Positions 50,280 through 59,866 of a DNA stretch of 64,000 bases are shown here, one piece after another. A model generated the notes under the pieces. It was not told the DNA's origin, searched no databases, and saw only the letters and a program-made list of their open reading frames with translations. A program made the translations under genes and the position numbers. The number at the start of each line of letters is the position of its first letter. Within the stretch, counting starts at the first letter, position 1. Source of the DNA: Marsupella aquatica (taxonomy: Eukaryota; Marchantiophyta); NCBI GenBank assembly GCA_973895155.1, contig OZ316896.1, positions 19,716,001 to 19,780,000 of the forward strand, given 5' to 3'.

Positions 50280-51440
50280 GCCCATGTGTTGCATGCAAGA
50301 TGTCGAGTGATAAAAAGATGTCAGGTGATAGAAAGATGTCAAGGTGATAATAAGATGTCGAGTGATACAAAGATGTCAAGGTGATACAAAGTTGTCGAGG
50401 TAATACAAAGATGTTGAGTGATAAAAAGTGTCGAGTGATAGAAAGAAGTCAAGGTGATAATAAGATGTCAAGTGAGAAAAAGATGTCGAGGTGAGACAAA
50501 GATGTCGAGTGATAAAAAGATGTCAGGTGATAGAAAGATGTCAAGGTGATAATAAGATGTCAGGCGATAGAAAGATGTCAAGGTGATAATAAGATGTCAA
50601 GTGATAAAAAGATGTTGAGGGGATACAAAGATGTCAAGGTGATAAAGATGTCGAGGTGATACAAAGTTGTCGAGGTGATAAAAAGATGTTGAGAAAAGAT
50701 GTCAAAGAGAGAAAAATTATTGAGCTGAGCAAAAGATGTCGAGATGAGCAATAGATGTTGAGATGAACAAAAGATGTTCATGAGAGAAAAAGATGAGGAG
50801 GACATAAAAACATTTTGAGATAAGAAAACATATGTTTAGGCGAGGCACAAATGTCAAGGTGATAAAAGATTTAGGGTTATATGGCTGTTCATATAACCCT
50901 AAACCTTAATGCCTGTGCGTTGCACAAAAGATGTCGGGGTGAGGAAAAGATGTCGAGGTGAGGACAAAATGTTGAAGGGAGCAAACAATACCAAGGAGAG
51001 GGAAAGACGTCAAAGTGACACAAAGATGTTGAGGCGATGCAAAGAAATGTAGGTGAGCATTGCACAAAAGATTTTGAGGCAAGGAAAAGATGTAAAGGCA
51101 AAGTCAAGATGAGGAAAGTATGTGGAGGGAGGAAACCATTTTGAGGCGAGGAAAAGATGTCGAGGCAAGGCAAAGATGTCAAGGCGAGGAAAAAATGTCA
51201 ACTAAGGAGAGACAAAGATGTCAAGGCAACGCAAACTAATACGGGTGAGCTCATTCTCCTTGCATTGCACAAAAAAACTGTTGTGCAAAAGATGTCATTA
51301 AATAAAAATATTGTTGTGCAAAAGATGTCATTGCATAAAAGATGTTGTTGTGGAAACAATATTGTTAACAAAAGAGGTGATGAAGAAAAATTTTCATTAT
51401 GTAAAAGAAATTGTTGTGTAAAATATGTTGTTGCATTTAG
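50280..51440. repeat. GATGTC minisatellite, many copies of an 18-24 bp unit
   Basis: Units such as AAAGATGTCAAGGTGATA and AAAGATGTCGAGGTGAG repeat dozens of times. From about 50290 to 50700 they are well ordered. From 50700 to 51240 they are more diverged, and from 51270 to 51430 the unit shifts to an AAAGATGTCATT/TTGTTGTG form. TGCGTTGCAC- or TGCATTGCAC-like motifs lie at sub-array starts (50905-50930, 51255-51270). Confidence 0.85.
50870..50903. repeat. Perfect 14-bp hairpin containing a telomere-type repeat
   Basis: TTTAGGGTTATATG at 50870-50883 is the exact reverse complement of 50890-50903, with a 6-nt loop. It sits at the junction between two sub-arrays of the minisatellite. The arms contain the plant telomere unit TTTAGGG. 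Confidence 0.75.
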
Positions 51441-53052
51441 GGTTTCATTGCATACGAGCCCTATGCCCGAGCTTTGCACGGTGCAATGAGGGCTGGCCCA
51501 CAGGGCCGGGGGGCTGAGAGGCAAGAGAGGGCAAGTGGTAATCGAATCGAATGGATACAAAAATCCTCTAAAATATCTAACGGCCAGATTTGATTCCCGC
51601 CAATTCTGTATTTTATAACGGGACAAAAGACGAAAAAAGGCAGGATCACTTATTATAGTTGTAGATAAATATGTCTTGGTATAAAATATTTAGTTTTGTA
51701 GATAAGAAATGGTTATCGTCACCAATCTCACATCCGATTCTCTCACCAAGCATGGTCTCGCAAAGGGAGAGTTTTTGTTAAAAAAAATTAATTCTAATTT
51801 CAATTTTTGGTGTGCACAAAAATATTAAACTATCCCCAGATTATTTTACTTCTCATCTTTTCCCCAACTTTTACTACTTTACTCCATTTATTACACGTTT
51901 CCCTTCCTTACTTGTTTTTTTCTATATCCCCCTCCCTTCCTTTTTCCTTGAGGCCAATTCTTATCCTTATGGTACAGAGTGTCCTATCTTTTGGGGAGTG
52001 TATAACCTCTATGAGAAACCAAAAAGTACATTCTAATTAGCCCCATCATTGCTGTACCTTCAAGTACAATTGCCCACAGGCATTGAGCATTGAATGGTCA
52101 AGTGTGCCTTGGAGGTGGTACCTTGGCCTTACATACCTTTCACTGTGTATCTTTGCCCGTGAAATAAAATTGAGGGGGAGACAAATGGATAATTTTGGTA
52201 TATCCAATGGTCATTAAAATTTTTCTTTTCAATGGATGATCTAGATTTTTTCCCTTCTTTTTAGATTTTTGTAAGCAGACTAAATCCAGAAATGGGAGGG
52301 ATTGAATATTATAGTAACTTGATTTGAGTATACAGTAAACCTAACCCATCTGTCCATAGATCAGGTTCGCTCATCCTGGGCCCGTACCTCATAAAGGCCT
52401 AAGGCTTTATTCAAGGCTTCACTTATCAGTTTCCTAGGTATACAATACATAATGCTCCCAAGAATGGAAGATACACCTCTAATTTTGAGAGTGCTACAAG
52501 GCCCCCCAAATGAGAGCTTCCATTCAAATTTTGAGAGAGTTTTATTACTAGTGATGGTCTGATAACAGACATTTTTTGATGGTCTGGACAGACCTTTACA
52601 CGTAAATGAGTAAGAGATTTTTGTTCTTCCCTATTTTAGTAAAAGTTGAATCACACTATGTTTATCCGAATCTTGAGAGTGCATTCTTGTCCAATGATGC
52701 AAATTACAATGAGTAAAAATCATGGATGGCATATATTCTGCAGATACCAAAGTTTTTTTTTTCATTTTTCCATTAGGCCAATCATGTTGGCTGGCCCGGT
52801 AAAATCGCAAGTCACGCGCCAAGACAGTCTCGCCGCCCGGCTTGAAATAACGGGTCACCAGCGGGAAACTTTACAGCTTTACAGCCTGGGATTTGAGTTT
52901 ACAGTATCGTGCATCGCTGTACTGTAGGGTGTAATGTTCCAGTCGCCTACTTACAGTACCTCCTTGCCGCAGTCACCGTCCCTTGAGCACCGTCGCTTAA
53001 GCCCCGAATCACGACACACACACAAACGAGAACATATATACTGAGGAGGGGG

Positions 53053-53066
53053 TTTAGGGTTTAGGG
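53053..53066 (+). promoter_or_regulatory. Double telo-box upstream of POP1
   Basis: TTTAGGGTTTAGGG lies about 440 bp upstream of the chosen POP1 start codon. The motif is seen directly and is the reverse-orientation telo-box. A regulatory role is inferred. Confidence 0.55.
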
Positions 53067-53507
53067 CATCAGATTGGTACAGAGTTGAACTTTTTGGCCC
53101 TTGAGAGGTTTGTTTCCTCAATTTTGTCGATCGATTGCGACAATGTTCTTCCACTTTCGCCGAGAGAAATTTCGTCATCACGAGATGGGGTCCGCATCAT
53201 CTGTGTCTCGAGGTTTCTGCTCTCTGCTGCCTTGAATTCGGTCGCTAGGTTAGTGAAATGCAGTCACAAGACGAGGAGCTCCAGCACAGACATCGTATGT
53301 GAACATTAGCGAATCTATGGAGGTTTCTGCTCTCTGTAGATGTCAATTCCGATGCTAGAGTATCACATAGGTAGCACTGAAATGCAATTCCAACAACAGG
53401 AGCTGCAGCAACGGCGCCTTATGTGAAGATGAATGGAGAGAGCAGGGAATAGCTCTCGAGTTTGGTAAATTCGTGGCATGGAAAGGGTGCTGAGCCTGGT
53501 GTAGGGA

Positions 53508-56500
53508 ATGGAAGGAATGGATGGTGGGGGAGGGGCGTCAGGGAGGCATGTGGGACCTCCTCGCACACTGGATGTGCAGCAGTTTGCTGCTGCGAGGGCG
53601 AGCGAAGTCCAGGTTCTATACAATGCTCTGAAAGCGCAGCAGGAAGAAGGGAAATTGTCTCTCACCACTCCTCGCCATTTGAGACGAAGGACAGCAAGCC
53701 ATAATCGTCGTCCCCCGTTTCGTTGGAGAAGCAATGCTGTTCAAGCTGGGAAAAGGAAGAAGAATGAGAAGAAGAGAAATGACAAGGTCAATTTAGACTC
53801 ATCGTCTCTTCCACAGGGCAGTACCGAACCCGCAGCTGAGGAAGAGTCCTCTCGGAAGCTAAAGCCAGAGAAGCGAATTCCCTCCAGACGCGTTCGGAGG
53901 AGAGTCGAGCTCCAAGGAGTGAGGGATGGAACTAGCACTTGTATGCGTGATGGTGTACGACGCTTAGCCACTCATGTATGGCATGCCAAGCGGTTCCCCA
54001 TGACGAAAACTTGGGGCTATTGTCTTCCTCAAGGTCTTCCTGGCAGGTGAGTCACGGAATCGACTGTAAGGTGTTTTGGTTTTGCCGAAGAGTATATAAG
54101 CGGCAATTATCATAACGGGGCCCGACATATCTCTCAAGGTGCTTGTGCATATCAGTAGAAAGTTTAGAGCCGTTCGCCGTTCACGTTCATGCCGTTTGCA
54201 ACCTATTTAAACTGAAGGTTACACGAGAAGGTCACCTTGTTTCCTTGTGGCGACTCAGGCTTAGTGAATTCATCTGGAACCTCCGACCACTTCAGAGTAC
54301 CCGGTGGATGGGAGCCTGATTTTTATTTTTTTAGTGTCCCAAGTAAACAAAGTCTAACAGGTGTTGCATAGCATTGTTCGTTTCCCGGAATCCTCAAATA
54401 ATCAACCACAGCCTGGTGCTTGCCATTGTGAATTTCCGAAATCTTGATCGTCAAGAGGAATAACAAAAGGCAAGGACAGTGGTTTGGTTGCGTGGGAGAA
54501 GTGGATAACGAGACGCATCTAACCATTACATGACTGAAATTTGACGTTCTACTTCCTCGAACGATTGCCCTTAATTCATGAGCTGCATCACCCACAAGCT
54601 CATCTCGAGAGCGTTTCACAATTGAGCTGATTTCCGTCTGTTTCAGGGGACGTGGATCGAAAGCTGTTTTCAAGTGGGTGAAAGAGGCTGCCGTTCTACA
54701 TGATGCCTCGTATATTGGCCTTATTGAGCTCCAAGGAACCGAAGTAAGCTTTGAGCCGTGCTGAAAGTGAGCGTATTCCAGAGTGATTACCGCCCTCAAT
54801 TCTAGATTGTGGGGCATGCTATCTTCACCACTTCGTCAACTCCCAAACATCTAACAGGTCCTCTACGTGCCTCTTGGTCTTCTTTAGGATGCCATTCTGC
54901 AAATTTTGAGCCAGACGATTGAACGTCCACCTGGACCCCTATCGTCGGGATCGCGCGCCAAGGAAGAAGAAATGCATGGATTGCTCTACGGTAATGCTGT
55001 GGTCTGTGCTACTGTCCTCACTTCGATGATTTCAAGGCCGGAAAATGTTAGTATGAATGCGTTCATTTTTGTTCCACATCTCCACTCCAGCGGCAAAGTT
55101 TTTCAAACCAGACACAATGATGGGCATCGAGGCTCTTCGAGGAACTAAGAAATTCTTGCTTGCAGCTTCATAACTTTGGGAAAGCACCTCGTGAGGCTAT
55201 AGCTCCTGTTACTATCTTGTGGCGACCTTCAAGTGCTTCTCAACGCTTGAGGACTTCAGAACTTTCCATCGCTGGGGAGGGAGCAGGGGAAGAACGACAA
55301 CTATGGATCTGGGTGCATCCAAGTGCCTTCGACAATGCTTTACTGGTGCTATCAACAGTTTGTGAAAGACAGGTTTGTGAAACTTTACTTTCTCTATACA
55401 AATGTCTCCTGTTCTCAGAAATTCACATTCAATCTCGTAAATATGCCAATAATTTTGGATGTTGGTCCGAAGGGTTCAGTCTTTGTTGATGTGGTCAGGT
55501 GAAAATACCTAGCCATCCATCCTTCAGGAGATTCCCTTGAGCAAGCGACTTTCAGAGTTTATTATTGTAGCCGAACTCTGGTTTCTTTTATCAGTCGGCT
55601 CGACTACCATGGGTGGAAGTAAGCATTTCAAGTACTGAAGCAGGGTTTGAGAGGAGGAATGTAACCTAAACAAATTATTGGGGTGGGTGTGTATCTACTA
55701 GGGCTTGGAAGACATGCAAAGTTTTGTAAAGTGCCGACCACGGAGAGGTGACCTAGCACGGATAGATATCTTCGGCAGGAGGGCTGAAGATTTGCTGCGC
55801 AAGGTGCTTCGTCCGATTCCTAGGTTTGTGATTCAACGAGAAACTGTCAGCGTCCTCTGTTTTATCTGCTTCTGCTTTTGACAGCAAGCTGTTCCCTAAC
55901 CAGTGCTCACTCTTCAATAATCTCGAAGGGACACGTGAATATCCTCGTCTCACTCTGGTTTTGGAGCCGGGGCTGTGATCCTGACGACTTTGGTTTGGAC
56001 TGGATGCAGAAAATTGGCTCACCCTAGCAGCAGCGCAGACATTGCACGAGTCTCTGGGCATCAAGATCTGAATGCGGATGTGACTACCTCTACATCCCTT
56101 CATGTCAGGAAACCTTTGAGTGCAAGGATCTTTGCGAGGGCCGATTGTCTCCCAACAGCGGCTGTGTTGGCTTTGGAAGTATACGACCCTCGGGACACAG
56201 CCAGGTCTATTTATTCAGGCACTAACGCGAATCTATCAAACGGCAATGACGATAAGAGTCTGCCTAGTGATTCCCCATCTTCCAGCAACCATGTATTGGA
56301 CGAGGAGGCTGAGGTTCAAGACAGGAAACCGCCCGTTGATTCTATAGAAGATACAGGCTTGACTCCTTGGGAGCACTTAGTTGCAAAAGGTTTGAGTGAG
56401 GAGATATCAGATAGTCCATATTTATGGTCACCACAGCCAGAACGAAAGGTGGCAGCGTTGAGTCAGAAGGCTTTCAGTGAGAAGCGTCATAAAAGGCGAA

Positions 56501-59500
56501 AAGCTTATTTAACTGGGGCTGACAAGGATTTTCTTCACTCAAATGTGGAAGAAGGTCCCATAGACAGCATGGTAGAGCAGAGTGGAGCTTGTCCTGTCTT
56601 GCTTCTGAAACAAGCCCATTCAAGGCTCTCCGCATCAGGGTAAGTGTTGGAATCACCGCACTCATGTCTTCTATTCTTCAAGCTAGGAGTTGAATTATCG
56701 TTGAGTGTGACCACTGTTTTACTTCCATAAAATTGCATGTCGTAGATCACGAAGAGTCTTGTTCTGGGCTACCTTGTTATAGCACTGAATTTGTTGCTAT
56801 TAGATGTATTCAGGTGGTCTATAATTATGCCGAGCACTTGGGTCCAGGCATTTTGGGTCCCACTTGTTTTTGCTGGAGGACACGTGATTGGCTTACGTGA
56901 ACGCCACTGGCTTGCAACTGATGTATGCACGCCGCCCTTCTGTTTTGTTCACTTTTTACTGAGATGTCGTTGTGTTGAATCACCTAATCGAAATGCATCT
57001 ATTAGTTTGATGCAGTATAGAAGGGATTTAAGATGGGTTCTACAATTGCCACTCTGGAGTTCTTAGGATATCCAGCACGGAGCTTTCAAACAACTTACAT
57101 GTCCAAGGTATCCCGGGAATCAGATCGGCGAATGGTGTCTCATGTCGGTTGAAGTGTTCATGTTGCAGGCGGGCTTACCTTACTTCCCTCACGATTTTCC
57201 AGATTGCCCAGCACATGCTCAACATTTGGCAATTGAGAATGCTGCTTTTATTGCTGCAAATCAGGCTCGACCACCATCCAAGAGGAGTCCATGTTTTGCT
57301 GTTTCTCCCTTGCAAAGATCTGTCATGTATGCCTACAGAGATCACACGCTGAGTACTTCCGGAAGCGTTGCTGCTGTTGCTTCTGAGTTGACTGATGAAC
57401 AGCATGGCGGGCAATCTATGGAATGGAAGTGCACGATGCCAGCAGGAGGTATTCCCAGGCTCACAGATTTGGATGGCGATACAGCAATGACTGAAGCTGT
57501 TAGCTCGGCTGTCAGAGAACCATCCTCTCCAGTGAGTCTCGTCGTTGCATCTGAATTTAGAAACGTGGATGGGGACGCGGATAAGACTGCAAATGTCAAC
57601 AAAGTCACCAGGTCACCAGTTTCAGAGGTGGGTTGTGAAACTGTGCGCGAAGTAAATCCCCCCAAACCCAACGCCCTACTGGTTCCAGATTCGGCAACTT
57701 TAATTGAACCACTGTCAGACACAATTCCATTAGTAGAAGTTTTGCCTGAGTTTGCAAGCCCGGAGGGAGATACTCCAATAATTGGGACGGATACTATGGT
57801 CTCCAGTTCACCAGTATCATCAGCAGCTTGTCAAATTATGGATGGAGATGGTCTCCCTGAGCTCACGGTGCCCCTCGGTTACAACGCTCTAAATGAGGGC
57901 AGCCCATCTGTACAAGACAGGTTTCTATGTCTACCAGTGCACAGTGTTGTTGGCGCATTGAACCCTGCGTTTGCAAGTCCGGATGGGGTTACTGGAATGC
58001 CTGGGGTCGAATCTCTTGCCACGAGTTCATCACATTCGCTAGCGCCCTGTCAAGTTGTTGATGGAGAGTTCGTCCCTGAATTTTCGAGTCTGGAGGGGAA
58101 AGGTCAAACTGTTGATAGAGTCATTGCGGAGTCCGTTTTGAATACCGACAGTGGTCAAACTGTTGATGGAGCAAGCGTCCCGGAGCTCACGAAGCCACTT
58201 GGAGATACTGCAGCGAGTGCAGTCGGGTCTTTATCAGACAAAGTTCCACCTCTACCAGTGGCTTCTCGTAGTGTTGATGAAGCAGTTGTCCCTGAGGTTA
58301 CCTACTTGGATGGGGACTTCGAAATCGTAGCAAGTGATGCAGTTGCTCGTTCACCTTCATTAGAAATGGTATACAATCGTACTGAAGGAGTAAATTTGGA
58401 GAAGCTCACGAAGCCACATGGTCATGATTCAAAATTCTTGGATGATTTTCGAGAAGATTGTGTAGAACCTTCGTCAGTGGCTTCTCAGTTGGAGCAGCCA
58501 GTAGTTAACATGAATGAGAGTAAAGTTAATACTTCTGGAAGGTGTAAGTTAGGGGACAAGGCATTCCCTGCCGAGGCGGTGATGGCCTCTCGGTCAACCG
58601 AATTTCACAATTTGGAACTGCCGCGGGTGATGGGAAGTGTGACAGAGTGTGGTAGAAGAGACGAGTCACCCACCCTTCTCCCAAGCAATTCCGGTGACCA
58701 TACTTTTGCAGGCTTGAACCCAAACATGAGATCGGCGAATTTGACACGTCCTATTTTTGTAGCCAGAACCCTGGTAGCCTTGATGAAGGTTTTTAGCGGA
58801 AATGGTCTACAGAAGGCTTTACTCCTGTGTTCTGGTTTTATGAGTAGTAGCAGTGTTCAACATGGCCTCAGAAAAGGGACTTTGGAGTGGCGTGCCTCCC
58901 ATGAACCACTAGAGACATCTGCTTCCACGGGCAATATTAAGATACATGAAATGGTTGGAGGCCATTGGACAGGTTGTTATGTGAGAGTTCTGATTGCGGT
59001 TCCTAGAAAAGGTGTGTTAAAGGAAAACGGGCTTCTCTGCTGTCCCACTAAGGAAGACTTCGACGCCTTCTTGAGCAGGTTTGTCATTCATGTCATGAAG
59101 TTAAAAATCTTCTATAGCTCATTTTCTCGAAGCTCACTTCTGTTCTCCGGGTCAATTCCCCCTGAAAGCTTTCATGGCTTGTGCAGGTCACAACACTGGG
59201 AAGGAGTTGAAACCTCCTGGCCGATTTCACAAGCAAAGGAGTTGAAGAAGGTCAAAAGAAAGAGAAAGGAGACAGGGAAGAGGAAGCAAAAAGGAGAAGC
59301 AGCAAAGTGCAAAGTGCAAAGTGCTGAAGCTGAAGATGTTGTAAACAAGACAACAACTGACCTGGATGTAGGATATGACGACTGTTGCTCCCGTGAAGCC
59401 ATTGGTTGCATAACATCAAGTGGCCCGCAGGGCAGGTATTTTCTACATCTGACATCGTATACTACATCTGCACCTTCATTGTTCCTAGCCAGTCAGAATG

Positions 59501-59866
59501 TAGGGAAGGCTTGATCCACTGGACCGTCTTGGTGAGGGTATAATGGAACAGTGCTCTAAGTGCTTACAAGGTCTGCACCTGCTCGATAGAGAAAGGATTC
59601 CCTCTTTCTGCTGTTGCCTCCTGATAGATATGCTATACCTCCCTAACGGTTGCCAGTATGTATTGTTTTGCAGCTCTTGGTCAGGTGTAGGGGTTTGTGA
59701 AGTTAGCTCTCTGATGAAGTTGAGGGCAATGCAATGGCAAGATCAGAGATGGTGGGACAAGAAGGAAATCTTAGTGCTGGCTGGCAATAGGCTCTCGCCT
59801 ATCTTGCGGCCTGTCCTGGTCTCCATTTTCCTAGAAGTTGGGCCAGAGCAGGACATCATATGGTAG
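53508..59866 (+). CDS. POP1: RNase P/MRP subunit POP1 with an expanded repetitive insertion
   Basis: Ten exons: 53508-54046, 54647-54743, 54888-55001, 55166-55372, 55702-55823, 56010-56639, 56814-56922, 57169-59078, 59187-59435, 59674-59866, giving 4170 nt and 1389 aa. The N-terminus carries the POP1 hallmarks RHLRRRTASHNRR (56-68) and THVWHAKRFPMTKTWGYCLP. Mid-protein blocks include IAPVTILWRPSS, RQLWIWVHPSA, ARIDIFGRRAEDLL and HWLATD joined to AGLPYFPHDFPDC. The end (MKLRAMQW, KKEILVLAGNRL) matches the POPLD-family C-terminus. POP1 is the largest protein of RNase P and MRP and supports tRNA 5' processing and rRNA maturation. Exon 8 holds roughly 430 extra residues of degenerate VDGxxVPELTxPLGDT repeats, making the protein far longer than the human one (1024 aa). 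All phases agree. The exact donor at 55001 and acceptor at 55702 were chosen by phase. Confidence 0.9.
57440..58700 (+). repeat. Degenerate coding repeats within POP1 exon 8
   Basis: A diverged unit of roughly 50-60 residues recurs with the pattern VDG-x-VPEL-T-PLGDT, then S-SxxVPPLPV-S. Instances lie near 57720, 57840, 58060, 58160 and 58270. The segment is rich in Ser, Pro, Val, Asp and Glu and predicted disordered. It keeps the open frame throughout. Confidence 0.65.

Larger units (their letters stand above)
47061..53040. other. Gene-poor, minisatellite-bearing region
   Basis: Apart from the two GATGTC-type repeat arrays and the hairpin listed separately, no gene could be supported. Many TGCAC/GTGCA-containing motifs lie at 47740-48090. 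A GC-rich island lies at 52790-52865. A short AGCACAAAAACAGT triplication lies at about 49594-49634. Confidence 0.4.

Noticed and set aside
50280-51440. CRISPR-like repeat array
   Set aside because: Units are only 18-24 bp, are degenerate, have no unique spacers, and sit in a plant nuclear genome. It is a minisatellite.
54991-55062. Longer version of POP1 exon 3 reading on to a GTTAGT donor at about 55047
   Set aside because: It keeps phase, but the earlier donor at 55002 joins LLYGNAV to LHNFGKAP, which matches the POP1 family pattern better.
57019-57108. Possible extra POP1 exon following TTTGATGCAG
   Set aside because: Direct joining of HWLATD to AGLPYFPHDFPDC matches plant POP1, and the extra exon contains a stop in the required frame.
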